Part shown: positions 1 through 7,543 of the stretch, in pieces | Position numbering within the stretch: position 1 is the stretch's first letter | Layout: each line of letters opens with the position of its first letter | DNA from: Candidatus Pullichristensenella stercoripullorum | Lineage (GTDB): Bacteria; Bacillota; Clostridia; Christensenellales; Aristaeellaceae | Assembly (NCBI GenBank): GCA_018712885.1 | Contig: DVGE01000019.1 | Coordinates: forward strand, 1 to 21,285 | Length of the DNA stretch: 21,285 bases | Direction of reading: 5' to 3' | Program-made: the position numbers and the translations under genes | Notes under the pieces: model-generated | The model's input: the letters and a program-made list of their open reading frames with translations, nothing else | The model's database searches: none | What the model was told of the DNA's origin: nothing

Positions 1-110
1 GTTTTTTGTATGGCGCGCTTGCGCGCGGCTATCCAGACCAAAGCACCGCCGGTCATCATCCGTTTTTTCAGGAAAGACAAGACACCGCGCAGACATCATC
101 ATTAAACATG

Positions 111-142
111 AAAATGGGGCGAACGCACATCGCGTCCGCCCC
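111..142 (-). terminator. Terminator downstream of the DUF362 gene
   Basis: Read on the minus strand, an 11-bp GC-rich stem (one G-T wobble; arms at 132-142 and 116-126) with a 5-nt loop is followed by ATTTT. It lies 17 bp past the DUF362 stop codon, so it is a good candidate for an intrinsic terminator of that transcript. A TTTT run also follows the hairpin on the plus strand, so it may work in both directions. Confidence 0.7.
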
Positions 143-158
143 GCCTTTTGCCTTGGTC

Positions 159-1280
159 TCAAATCTTCTTCAGGGTGTATTCGCGGCTGCCGAGACCGAC
201 CTTTTCGGCCTGATCCAGCGTCGCTTTCCACTCGACGTTGGGGTTGGAATCCATGAAATGATCGTGGTGGCAATGCCAGTCCGGGCGGGCAAGGTTGTCG
301 CCGAGCTGGCTGTTGGCGATGGGCGGCATCTTCTGGCAGGCGTCGGCGCAGGCCTGGTCGAGGGCCACGGGGTCGAAGCTGGCGAACATGCCCACATCCG
401 GGAGGATGGGCGCGTCGTTTTCGCCGTGGCAGTCGCAGTTGGGGCTGATGTCGCGCACCAGCGCCACGTGGAAGCAGGGTCGGCCATGGCAGACGGCCTG
501 CGCGTACTCGGCCATCTTGCGGTCGAGGATCTCGTTGGCGCTGTTGTTGGGGTTGTAGACGGCGTCGAACGAGCAGGCGCCGATGCAGCGGCCGCAGCCC
601 TTGCATTTGTCGTAGTCGATGACGGCCTTGTTGTTTACGTAGCGGATGGCGTCGCTGCCGCATTCGCGGGCGCAGCGGCGGCAACCGCGGCAGAGGTTTT
701 CGTCGATGGCGGGCTTGCCGTTCTTGTGCTGGTCCATCTTGCCGGCGCGGCTGCCGCAGCCCATGCCGATGTTCTTCAGCGCCCCGCCGAAGCCGGTGGC
801 CTCATGGCCCTTGAAGTGCGTCAGGCTGATGAAGACGTCGGCGTCCATAATGGCGCGGCCGATCTTGGCGGTCTTGCAGTACTCGCCGTTGACGACGGGC
901 ACTTCCACTTCGTCCGTGCCGCGCAGACCGTCGCCGATGATGATCTGGCAGCCGGTGGTGATGGTGTTGAAGCCGTTGAGGTTGGCACAGTCCATGTGCT
1001 CCAGGGCATTTTTGCGGCTGCCGGGATAGAGCGTGTTGCAGTCCGTGAGGAAGGGCAGGCCGCCCTTTTCCTTGCAGAGGTCGGCGATGACTTTTGCATA
1101 GTTGGGGCGCAGGAAGGCGAGATTGCCCAGCTCGCCGAAGTGCATTTTGATGGCGACGAATTTGCCCTCCATGTCGATGGTCTGGATGCCGGCGGCGATG
1201 CAGAGGCGGCGAAGTTTATCGAGTTGGCTGGTTCCCACTGGGCAGCGGAAATCCGTAAAATAGACGACGGACCTTTCCAT
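159..1280 (-). CDS. DUF362 domain protein with two 4Fe-4S ferredoxin motifs
   Basis: A 373-aa predicted cytoplasmic iron-sulfur protein. The DUF362 region (about residues 40-180) includes the FKGHEATGFGGALKNIGMG segment typical of the family. It is followed by a bacterial ferredoxin pair with cysteines at 197/200/203/207 and 226/229/232/236, enough for two [4Fe-4S] clusters. A second DUF362 stretch (about 290-320) and a His-rich WHCHHDHF segment (335-342) close the protein. The family is widespread in anaerobes, is presumed to be involved in electron transfer, and has no firmly assigned reaction. The start is supported by AAAGGAGG eight bases upstream. It is separated by 121 bp from the HD-domain gene upstream and followed by a terminator, so it may be transcribed alone or by readthrough. 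Family assignment is strong; the exact role is unknown. Confidence 0.9.
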   Translation of the reverse strand: MERSVVYFTDFRCPVGTSQLDKLRRLCIAAGIQTIDMEGKFVAIKMHFGELGNLAFLRPNYAKVIADLCKEKGGLPFLTDCNTLYPGSRKNALEHMDCANLNGFNTITTGCQIIIGDGLRGTDEVEVPVVNGEYCKTAKIGRAIMDADVFISLTHFKGHEATGFGGALKNIGMGCGSRAGKMDQHKNGKPAIDENLCRGCRRCARECGSDAIRYVNNKAVIDYDKCKGCGRCIGACSFDAVYNPNNSANEILDRKMAEYAQAVCHGRPCFHVALVRDISPNCDCHGENDAPILPDVGMFASFDPVALDQACADACQKMPPIANSQLGDNLARPDWHCHHDHFMDSNPNVEWKATLDQAEKVGLGSREYTLKKI

Positions 1281-1328
1281 GATGCGATCCTCCTTTACGA
1301 TTCGCCAAGAGCGAGCGAATACAAGTTA

Positions 1329-1358
1329 AGACTACTGCGATTTTGTGCGTCTCGTCAA
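1329..1358 (-). promoter_or_regulatory. Weak promoter-like element for the DUF362 gene
   Basis: On the minus strand TTGACG (1353-1358) is followed after 18 bp by TAGTCT (1329-1334), about 49 bp before the DUF362 start codon. The -35 box is good and the -10 box is poor. This is offered as the best candidate in the 121-bp gap, not as a firm call. Confidence 0.3.
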
Positions 1359-1401
1359 GTACCAAATTGTTATATATGGTCACATTATTGATATTTGTGG
1401 G

Positions 1402-2094
1402 CTAACCTCTATCGCACAGGCACTTCTGCAACAGCGCACTTCCCTCTTCGCGGGAAAAGCGCACCTCCGCGAGCATGCTCTGGTAAAAGGCCAGCGCTGC
1501 GGAGCGCCTTTGCGCGGCGAGCTCCCGGGCACGAGCGGTAAACAATCGCTCGCCGATGTTTTCGAGTTTGCGCTTGTATTCGCCAAAGAACGTCTCGCCC
1601 TTCTCCCCCGTGCCGTCCGAGAGAGAGCCGTCCGCGCTTTGCGCGTAAAGCGCGCCGCCATGATGCCCCTGATAGAGCAGCGTGCGTGCAATGCCGGTCG
1701 CGCCGCAAACGTCGATCTTGTCCGCGTCGAAGAGTATCTTCGCCTCGATGCTCTGCGGCGCGCCGCCGCGGCGGAAGCGGTGCGTGCGCACACATTCGGC
1801 CACGTGCTGGGCAAACTCTTCGCCAAAGCCGTTCTTTTTGAGGAACTTCTCCGCCTTTTCCGCGCCGACCGCAGCATGACAGAGGCGCTTGTCCTGCATC
1901 TGGTCGCGGCGGCCAATGTCATGCAGAAGGCAGGCGGCGATGACCACGTCTTTATCCGCGTCCGGTTCGGTGACGGCGATGTCGAGCGCTACGCCAAGCA
2001 CGCGGTAGACATGCTCGCGATCGTGCGCGCCGTCAGCGTCGCGCATGCACTTGCGCATATAGGCGTCGAGAAGGGCGTATCGTTCGCGTTCCAT
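1402..2094 (-). CDS. HD-domain metal-dependent phosphohydrolase (YedJ-like)
   Basis: A 230-aa cytoplasmic HD-superfamily protein. Visible metal-site residues are H28 in the HDREHVYRV segment, the H58-D59 pair in LLHDIGRRD, H105 in the CVRTHRF segment, and the ILFDADKIDVCGATGIAR motif (Asp at 123/125). This motif is characteristic of the stand-alone YedJ-like HD phosphohydrolases of COG1418. The substrate is unknown; nucleotides or other phosphoesters are usual for the superfamily. The start is supported by GGGAGGG about 7 bases upstream. It begins 12 bp after the zinc-ribbon gene stops, so the two are probably cotranscribed. No HD-GYP signature is present, so c-di-GMP hydrolysis is not suggested here. 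Confidence 0.85.
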   Translation of the reverse strand: MERERYALLDAYMRKCMRDADGAHDREHVYRVLGVALDIAVTEPDADKDVVIAACLLHDIGRRDQMQDKRLCHAAVGAEKAEKFLKKNGFGEEFAQHVAECVRTHRFRRGGAPQSIEAKILFDADKIDVCGATGIARTLLYQGHHGGALYAQSADGSLSDGTGEKGETFFGEYKRKLENIGERLFTARARELAAQRRSAALAFYQSMLAEVRFSREEGSALLQKCLCDRG

Positions 2095-2106
2095 TGCGGG
2101 CCCTCC

Positions 2107-2325
2107 CTAATTGCCCATGAGGAAATCGAGGATGTTCCAGCCATCAGAAGTGCCGGCCTTGTAAAGTTCTGTATAGCCGCACTGCGCGCAACTGATGGTG
2201 ACGAAGCGCTTGTTCTGGATATCGAATATCTTAGCGAAGTTTCCGCCTGTAGCCTGGAATTGATCGTGTTCAAAACTCGTGCACCCGCACTTGGGGCAGA
2301 CGTATTGGCGCTGCCGGTCTTCCAT
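2107..2325 (-). CDS. Small zinc-ribbon protein (COG3478/YpzJ-like)
   Basis: A 72-aa protein with two Cys pairs, CPKCGC near the N-terminus and CAQCGY about 40 residues later, forming a zinc ribbon. The sequence between and after them (GGNFAKIFDIQNKRF and YTELYKAG) matches the small predicted nucleic-acid-binding Zn-ribbon family COG3478 as I remember it. The function is unknown. An upstream in-frame ATG at 2334 directly abuts the AGGAGG sequence, whereas the ATG at 2325 sits nine bases from it, so the inner start is preferred. It is followed after 12 bp by the HD phosphohydrolase gene. Confidence 0.8.
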   Translation of the reverse strand: MEDRQRQYVCPKCGCTSFEHDQFQATGGNFAKIFDIQNKRFVTISCAQCGYTELYKAGTSDGWNILDFLMGN

Positions 2326-2397
2326 GCTTGCCATCCTCCTTGACGCGCGGCGTTTTTAAGGGCAACGACGCGCAAAGTTCAAATATGCCATAGCAAA

Positions 2398-2432
2398 GCC
2401 GTGACCATCCCTTGCGAGGCGATGGACACGGC
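2398..2432 (-). terminator. Strong hairpin, possible terminator after the GH127-like gene
   Basis: A 12-bp stem with a single mismatch (arms 2398-2409 and 2421-2432), capped by a further CCT/AGG pairing, lies 57 bp past the GH127-like stop. On the minus strand it is followed by TTTGCT, a poor U-tract. It may end the sigma-proC-ypsC-GH127 transcript or act as an RNA-stabilising structure. Confidence 0.4.
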
Positions 2433-2440
2433 ATGACGAG

Positions 2441-2488
2441 CGTCACGGCGAACAGAGCGGAGCGGGGATGCCTCCGCTTCTGGTGACG
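2441..2488 (-). other. Compound hairpin directly after the GH127-like stop codon
   Basis: An outer stem CGTCAC/GTGACG (2441-2446 with 2483-2488) encloses an inner stem of about 9 bp (AGAGCGGAG with CTCCGCTTCT, one bulge). It abuts the stop codon at 2489 and has no U-tract. With the next hairpin it makes a two-hairpin 3' structure. Function is inferred only from position: 3'-end protection or part of termination. Confidence 0.4.
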
Positions 2489-4375
2489 CTATTCCTGCCG
2501 CAGCTCCCCGATGGGGAATTGGGCGATGCGCAGATCCGTCCAGCCGAACGGGATGAGCTCGATGGTATACGTTTCGCTCGCGTTGAGCCGGGGCATGATC
2601 GGCACAGGCTCGCTGCTCCCGCCGCTGACCTTCCACTCAATGGGCACGGCCTTTGCCAGCACCTTGATGGGCGGCTCGCCCGTTTTGAACGGCGCGTCGG
2701 CCTCGCCCTCGCACACGGCCTTCATCGGCTCGTCGCGCACCAGCGCCCAGCCCCACTCCTCAGGCGTTTCGATGCGCCCATCCTCCCCTTCGTGCGGTTC
2801 CGGAGCGAGCGCCATCAGCAGCGCGCCCCATTCGATGGCGGCAGACTGGTGGTACCAGCCGCGGCTCACATGCGGCGCGGCGCTCAATTCCAGGCGCACG
2901 ACGTCGCCGGTCTGCCAGCGGCGGCGCACGCAAGCCGTCTCCCCGGCGCGCACCTGCATGATCTCTCCATCGGGCAGGTAGATCATCGGCTGACGCGCCC
3001 AGGAGGGCGTGCGCAGATAGAGCGGGAATTCCACCGGACGCTTGACCGCCACTTCCAGCCGCACCGTGTCGCGGAAGGGATAGCCGCCGGACACATGCAG
3101 GCGCACCGGAACATCCATGAGCCGCGTGCGCACGCAGCAGGGCGCGTAACTCATCGCCCACAGGCCGCCGTCGGCAGTGGCGTACCAAAGGTGGCTGACG
3201 AATTTGGGCCAGGCGCCGAGCGCGCGGACCGCCTCAAAGGACTTCGGCTCCTGATACAGCAGCGCGTCTTCAGGCGCGTTGTAAAAGGAGCGTTCCTGGG
3301 CGGAAACGAGCACCTGATTGGCCTGCTCCAGGCGCTGCATACGGCGCATGTCGTGCGACCAGGCGGCGGGCAGGGCGTTGAAGGCGATCTTCTCAAAGAC
3401 GTCGGGAATGTCGCGGGGCATATCCCCCATCCCCGCCAGCACTTCCAGCGAGGTAAGCAGTTCGCAGACGGCGGTGAGCGTCGTGCCCTGCGTGGGGTTG
3501 GAGCCGTTGATGTGCTCATCGGCAGTATACATGCCGTAGGCCACGCCGTGGTACTTCATCAGCTTTTCCCAGCCAAAGCGGAAGCCGCCCTGCTCCTTGA
3601 AACCGCTCTTGAAGAGGTTGATGGCGCCCGGCGTGCGCAGGCCGACGGCGATGTTCTCGCCGTTGGTCTGGTAGTACTGCGTGCGGAAGTAGGGACGGTG
3701 TTCGCCCTCCAGAGGCTCGCCTTTTTCCTCATAGAGCGCTTCTTTGAGGCGAGGCCAGCGCAGTGTGCGGCTCAGAGGCTGGGCGTTGGGGAACGTGTGG
3801 AAATAGTTGGGCCAGTCCAGCGTCTGCTCGCGCAGTCGGCGGCAGAGCTCGAGCAGGTAGTTTTGCCCCGTGAGGTCGTAGAGCCACAGCGCCAGAAGGA
3901 TATTGTCGCCGCCGCGCGCCACCGCCGCATCGTTGAGCGGATGTTTGGCCAGCGTGCGATACTGGTACTTAAAAAAGGCGTCCATGAATTTGAGCACATT
4001 GCGATCCGCCGTGGCCTCGAAATAGAAGCGCAGGGCGCGCAGCGCCAACACGCGCGGCCAGTAATCGGCGTTGTCTTCCGGGCCGAACCAGCCCTCCTCG
4101 GTCTGCGAGGCGAGGATGCTCTCGGCGCGGCGGGCCGCTTCCTCCTTGAGCGCTTCGTTCTCCTGCGTCCAGGCGAGTATGGCGATCGTCTCAAAGGCGT
4201 AGAGCTCCCGCTCCCAACCGCCTTCGCCGGAAAAAAGGCCGGGAATATCCTCGCAGACAGATGCTTCAAACGCCTTCATCTGCGCGCCCAGCCAGCCCTC
4301 GGCACGGACGGCGCCGGGAGAAAGGGGCGTGCAGGTATTGGGAAGCAGGGGTGCGCGGTTGAAAATGGCTTTCAT
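2489..4375 (-). CDS. GH127 (DUF1680)-like protein, catalytic zinc site apparently lost
   Basis: A 628-aa protein without a signal peptide, so probably cytoplasmic. It has the fold signatures of the beta-L-arabinofuranosidase GH127 (DUF1680) family: an (alpha/alpha)6 region with ADEHINGSNPTQGT (285-298), a SLE segment (309-311), FEKIAFNALPA (327-337) and WPKFVSHLW (389-397), then beta-sandwich segments such as LYLRTPSWA (452-460). Known members bind zinc through a Glu-x-Cys and a Cys-Cys pair, one Cys being the nucleophile. Here the GTELC-type motif reads GTTLT (297-301), and the CC-containing stretch before WPKF reads EPKSFEAVRALGA (376-388). The Glu of the DEH motif (E287), near the proposed acid/base position, remains. 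The start follows GAGG at 8-base spacing, 13 bp after ypsC. Family membership is clear, but hydrolase activity should not be assumed. Confidence 0.85.
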   Translation of the reverse strand: MKAIFNRAPLLPNTCTPLSPGAVRAEGWLGAQMKAFEASVCEDIPGLFSGEGGWERELYAFETIAILAWTQENEALKEEAARRAESILASQTEEGWFGPEDNADYWPRVLALRALRFYFEATADRNVLKFMDAFFKYQYRTLAKHPLNDAAVARGGDNILLALWLYDLTGQNYLLELCRRLREQTLDWPNYFHTFPNAQPLSRTLRWPRLKEALYEEKGEPLEGEHRPYFRTQYYQTNGENIAVGLRTPGAINLFKSGFKEQGGFRFGWEKLMKYHGVAYGMYTADEHINGSNPTQGTTLTAVCELLTSLEVLAGMGDMPRDIPDVFEKIAFNALPAAWSHDMRRMQRLEQANQVLVSAQERSFYNAPEDALLYQEPKSFEAVRALGAWPKFVSHLWYATADGGLWAMSYAPCCVRTRLMDVPVRLHVSGGYPFRDTVRLEVAVKRPVEFPLYLRTPSWARQPMIYLPDGEIMQVRAGETACVRRRWQTGDVVRLELSAAPHVSRGWYHQSAAIEWGALLMALAPEPHEGEDGRIETPEEWGWALVRDEPMKAVCEGEADAPFKTGEPPIKVLAKAVPIEWKVSGGSSEPVPIMPRLNASETYTIELIPFGWTDLRIAQFPIGELRQE

Positions 4376-4388
4376 CAGTTACACCTCG

Positions 4389-5513
4389 TCAATGGCGATC
4401 CTCAAAAATATGGTACTCACATTCGATCCTGCCGTTGTAGTAACGGCGGCGGCGCGTGGCGCGCCGGCCGTACATGCGCTCAAAGCCCATATCCGCGGAA
4501 AAGGCGCAGAGCGTCCAGCCGGGGCAGCGCTTTTGCAGCAGGCCGAGCTGCCGGGCGACGGCGTGCGCCGCGCGGGTGTTGTCCAGCCGCTCGCCATAGG
4601 GCGGGTTGGCGATGAACACGCCGGGCTCGCCGGTCAGCGTCACATCGCGCATGTCGCGCTCCGTCACCTCGATGCGCCCGGCGAGCCCCGCCTGCCGGAT
4701 GTGGCGGCGAGCAAGCTCGACGGCTTCGGGGTCGATGTCCGAGCCGGCGATATGCACGGGGCGCTGGCGACCTTCCTCGTATTTGGCCCTGGCCTGGGCG
4801 CGCAGCGCGTCCAAAGCCTCGCGGGAGACGCAGGGCCATGCTTCCATGGCGAAGGGGCGCGTCAGGCCGGGCGCGCGACCCAGGGCGATGAACGCCGCCT
4901 CGATGAGGATGGTGCCCGTGCCGCAGCAGGGGTCGTAAAGGCGCTGCCACGGATGCCAGCCGCTTTGCAGCACCAGGGCTGCCGCCAGCGTTTCGCGCAG
5001 GGGCGCTTCGCCGTTCCAGGTGCGATAGCCGCGCTTGGAGAGCGGTTCGCCGGAGGCGTCGATGCTGACGGTGACCACGTCGTTGCGGATGCCGACGTCG
5101 ATCTGGAAGAGCGCGCCGGTCTCGCTGAACCAATCTTCGTGATACGCGCCGTTGAGCCGTTCGACCACGGCGCGCTTGACGATCTTCTGCACGTCCGAAG
5201 GGCTCATCAGCGTGGACTTGACGCACTTGGCGCGCACGGGAAAGCGCGCGTCGCGCGGCAAAAACGTCTCCCACGAAAGCGCCTTCACGCCTTGAAAGAG
5301 CTCCTCGAAGGTGCGCGCCTCGAATTGGCCCATGCACAGATAGACGCGATCCGCCGTGCGCAGCCAGAGGTTGGCCTGAAACGCCGTTTCAAAGCCGCCC
5401 TCGAACATCGCGCCGCCCACGTCCATGACGCGCACGTTTTCAGCGCCGAGGCGCTTCAGATCCCGTCCCGTCATGCCTTCCAGCCCGAAGGCGGCGCTTG
5501 CGATCCACTTCAT
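4389..5513 (-). CDS. ypsC: THUMP-domain class I SAM-dependent rRNA methyltransferase, YpsC/RlmL type
   Basis: A 374-aa protein close in length to Bacillus YpsC. The N-terminal ferredoxin-like and THUMP part (about 1-155) contains NLWLRTADRV (48-57) and VKSTLMSPSDVQKIVKRAVV (98-117), typical of the family. The Rossmann methyltransferase part has DPCCGTGTILIEAA (194-207) for SAM binding, SDIDPEAVELAR (258-269), and the catalytic NPPYGERL motif (303-310) seen in N2-guanine and N6-adenine RNA methylases. By homology to RlmL it probably makes an m2G-type mark in 23S rRNA. It starts 9 bp after the proC stop with an AAGGGG site, so cotranscription with proC is likely. Family is certain; the exact modified base is inferred. 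Confidence 0.92.
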   Translation of the reverse strand: MKWIASAAFGLEGMTGRDLKRLGAENVRVMDVGGAMFEGGFETAFQANLWLRTADRVYLCMGQFEARTFEELFQGVKALSWETFLPRDARFPVRAKCVKSTLMSPSDVQKIVKRAVVERLNGAYHEDWFSETGALFQIDVGIRNDVVTVSIDASGEPLSKRGYRTWNGEAPLRETLAAALVLQSGWHPWQRLYDPCCGTGTILIEAAFIALGRAPGLTRPFAMEAWPCVSREALDALRAQARAKYEEGRQRPVHIAGSDIDPEAVELARRHIRQAGLAGRIEVTERDMRDVTLTGEPGVFIANPPYGERLDNTRAAHAVARQLGLLQKRCPGWTLCAFSADMGFERMYGRRATRRRRYYNGRIECEYHIFEDRH

Positions 5514-5522
5514 TGAATCCCC

Positions 5523-6335
5523 TTATCCCTTCTCCGTCTCGCGCTTGATGGCCAGCGCCTTTTCGCCCGCGGCGATCACCGCTTCGATGGTACTAGCGCG
5601 GAAAGCGCCTTTTTCCAGCGCCCGCACCGCCTCGATGGTGGTGCCGCCCGGGGAACAGACCATGTCCTTGATGGCCCCGGGGTGCTTGCCGCTTTCGAGC
5701 ATCATCTTCGCCGTGCCGATGAGCATCTGCGCCGCCATCTCCATCGCCTGCGCGCGCGGCAGGCCGAGCAGCACGCCGCCGTCGGCCAGGGCCTCGATGA
5801 ACATCGCCGCGTAAGCGGGGCCGCTGCCGGCCACGGCGGATTCGGCCTCGATGAGGCGCGCGGGCAACGTGTAGACGCGGCCGATGGCCGAGAACATGCG
5901 GCGCACAAAGGCCAGTTCCTCTTCGGTGAGCGTGTTTTCCTCGCACAGCGCGGTCACGCCCTCATTGACCATCGCCGGGGTGTTGGGCATGGTCTGCAGG
6001 CAGCGCGCGCCCTCGGGAAGCTGTCGGGAGAGCGCGGGACCGGTCAGGCCGGCGACGATGGAGACCACCGCTTTGCCCGCCAGACCGTCGTAGCACGCCC
6101 GCAGCGCGTCCTTGACGTAGACGGGCTTGACCGCCAGGACGAACATCTCCGCCGCGTCGGTCAATTCACGCGCGGTCTTGACCGCCGTCCCGCCCGTATC
6201 GCGCGCGAGCGCCTCCGAAGCCGCGGGATCGACGTCGTAGAGGTAGACGTCCTTCCCCTCCACCACGCCGCTTTTGACGATGCCGCGGGCGATAGCGCCG
6301 CCCATGTTTCCAGAGCCGATAAATCCAATTTTCAT
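5523..6335 (-). CDS. proC: Pyrroline-5-carboxylate reductase
   Basis: A 270-aa enzyme for the last step of proline synthesis: NAD(P)H-dependent reduction of 1-pyrroline-5-carboxylate to L-proline in the cytosol. The Rossmann motif GSGNMGGAIARG (7-18) opens the protein. MPNTPAMVNEG (116-126) and SAVAGSGPAYAAMFIEALADGG (167-187) follow. The C-terminal P5CR signature runs from HPGAIKDMVCSPGGTT (218-233). Length is normal for the family. Its ATG overlaps the sigma-factor TGA as ATGA at 6332-6335, so it is translationally coupled to the sigma gene. Confidence 0.97.
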   Translation of the reverse strand: MKIGFIGSGNMGGAIARGIVKSGVVEGKDVYLYDVDPAASEALARDTGGTAVKTARELTDAAEMFVLAVKPVYVKDALRACYDGLAGKAVVSIVAGLTGPALSRQLPEGARCLQTMPNTPAMVNEGVTALCEENTLTEEELAFVRRMFSAIGRVYTLPARLIEAESAVAGSGPAYAAMFIEALADGGVLLGLPRAQAMEMAAQMLIGTAKMMLESGKHPGAIKDMVCSPGGTTIEAVRALEKGAFRASTIEAVIAAGEKALAIKRETEKG

Positions 6336-7099
6336 GCTTCTTTTTCTCCTTCCGTCAGCGCCTCGCGCAAAATTGCGAGCGCTTGCCGCTCCACGCGCGA
6401 GACCGTCATTTGCGACACGCCGATCTCCTGCGCCGCTTCGCGCTGCCCCTTGCCTTCGAAAAAGCGCAGGCGGATGACCTCGCGTTGCCGCGCGTCCAGG
6501 GCTTGCATCGCCCGAGCGAGCATGTCGTTTTTTTCAAATTCGGCAAATCCCCCGTCCTCCTGCCCGAGAAAGACGCTCAACGGGGCGCTTTCATCGTCCT
6601 CCGGGGGGAGTGTGTCCAGAGAGACGGGCGCGATGGCGCCGCGCATCTCCAGCGCTTCGAGCACATCCTCGAGGGGCACGCCCACGCGCTCCGCGAGTTC
6701 TTCGGCGGTCGGCTGCCGCTGCAGCTCCACCTGCAGATCGTCGCGCGCCGCTTCCACCGTGCGCACCAGTTCGCTGCCGCGACGGGGCAGGCGGATGAGC
6801 CGCGAGCGGTCGCGGAAGTAGTTTTTGACCTCGCCGACCATCGTCGGGGTCACGAAGCTGGCAAATTTCACCCCGCGGTCCGGGTCGAAGCGCTCGATGG
6901 ACTTGAGCAGGGACAGCGAAGCCACCTGGTACAGGTCGTCATAATCCACGCCGCGCCCGGAAAAGCGGCGCGCGATGATGGAGGCGATATACAGATAAGC
7001 CTCCACTACGCGGTCGCGTATGGCGGTATTGCCAGTCGTGGCATATTCTCTGAGCAGGCCCTCCGCGTCGATGGAGGGGCGCTGCGCCGCGTTGCGCAT
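6332..7099 (-). CDS. SigB/SigF/SigG-group RNA polymerase sigma factor
   Basis: A 255-aa alternative sigma-70 protein. Region 2 (about 30-100) has DLYQVASLSLLKSIERFDPDR (55-75) and VTPTMVGEVKNYFRD (83-97). Region 3 follows (about 105-160, including PTAEELAERVG). Region 4 ends with a helix-turn-helix (GQREAAQEIGVSQMTVSRVER, 218-238). The order and spacing match the Gram-positive stress and sporulation sigmas SigB, SigF and SigG; I cannot tell which. The open frame extends far upstream, but that part is an out-of-frame reading of the RsbW-like gene. A first possible ATG (7117) overlaps that gene's TGA, while the ATG at 7099 has GGGGGAGG eight bases upstream and is preferred. The stop overlaps the proC start (ATGA). 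Activity is probably controlled by the preceding RsbW-like protein. Confidence 0.9.
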   Translation of the reverse strand: MRNAAQRPSIDAEGLLREYATTGNTAIRDRVVEAYLYIASIIARRFSGRGVDYDDLYQVASLSLLKSIERFDPDRGVKFASFVTPTMVGEVKNYFRDRSRLIRLPRRGSELVRTVEAARDDLQVELQRQPTAEELAERVGVPLEDVLEALEMRGAIAPVSLDTLPPEDDESAPLSVFLGQEDGGFAEFEKNDMLARAMQALDARQREVIRLRFFEGKGQREAAQEIGVSQMTVSRVERQALAILREALTEGEKEA

Positions 7100-7116
7100 G
7101 AACAGATCCTCCCCCA

Positions 7117-7515
7117 TCAGGGTCGCAATTCCTTGGTGAGCAATATATTGCGTATCCTGCCATCCGAATAGTCGATCTCCGCCGCGTCCGCGAGGGAACC
7201 GAGGATGGCGCGCACCACGTCGAGCTCGGCGGCGTCCATGCCGCACAGACAGGGCTGCTCCGCGCGGGAGTGGATGTGGATCTCCATGCCGTTTTCCTTG
7301 CGGAAAAATTCCACGCACAGCGCTGCGGGCGGGCACTGCTGCGAGATCATCAGCGTACAGGCTTCTTCCACGGCCATCTTCATATCGTCGATGGCGTCCA
7401 CGGTCAGCCGCGCGCGCGCAAGCACGCCCGCCGTCGTCAGGCGGATGACGAGCATCATGGACTTGTCGGCCGGCACGGTCAGCGAAATCGCGCTTTCGGG
7501 CGAAACATGGGGCAT
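7117..7515 (-). CDS. RsbW/SpoIIAB-like anti-sigma factor, degenerate GHKL ATPase
   Basis: A 132-aa protein directly upstream of the sigma gene, in the position normally held by RsbW or SpoIIAB. The DDMKMAVEEACTLMI stretch (43-57) aligns with the N-box of that family, normally (S/E)EAxxN, but the Mg/ATP-binding Asn is Leu (L55). No DxGxG (G1) box is visible after FFRKENGMEIHIHSR (70-84), so ATP binding and kinase activity are doubtful. The start at 7515 is chosen because GGAGG sits eight bases upstream; an in-frame GTG at 7542 lacks a good site. No anti-anti-sigma (RsbV/SpoIIAA) gene lies next to it. Identification rests on the N-box remnant and gene order. Confidence 0.75.
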   Translation of the reverse strand: MPHVSPESAISLTVPADKSMMLVIRLTTAGVLARARLTVDAIDDMKMAVEEACTLMISQQCPPAALCVEFFRKENGMEIHIHSRAEQPCLCGMDAAELDVVRAILGSLADAAEIDYSDGRIRNILLTKELRP

Positions 7516-7543
7516 CTTCGTTCCCTCCACATAAATTTCCACG

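Noticed and set aside
1..110. A terminator or gene end at the left edge
   Set aside because: GCGCGC-rich inverted arms near position 13-26 have no suitable T-run on the correct side, and no coding signal ends there.
6..1391. A 461-codon plus-strand open frame opposite the DUF362 gene
   Set aside because: Val/Ala-rich antisense frame; the minus strand carries clear DUF362 and ferredoxin motifs.
2468..4615. A 715-codon plus-strand open frame opposite the GH127-like gene
   Set aside because: Antisense frame of a GC-rich gene; Arg/Ala/Gly-rich with no domain and no ribosome binding site.
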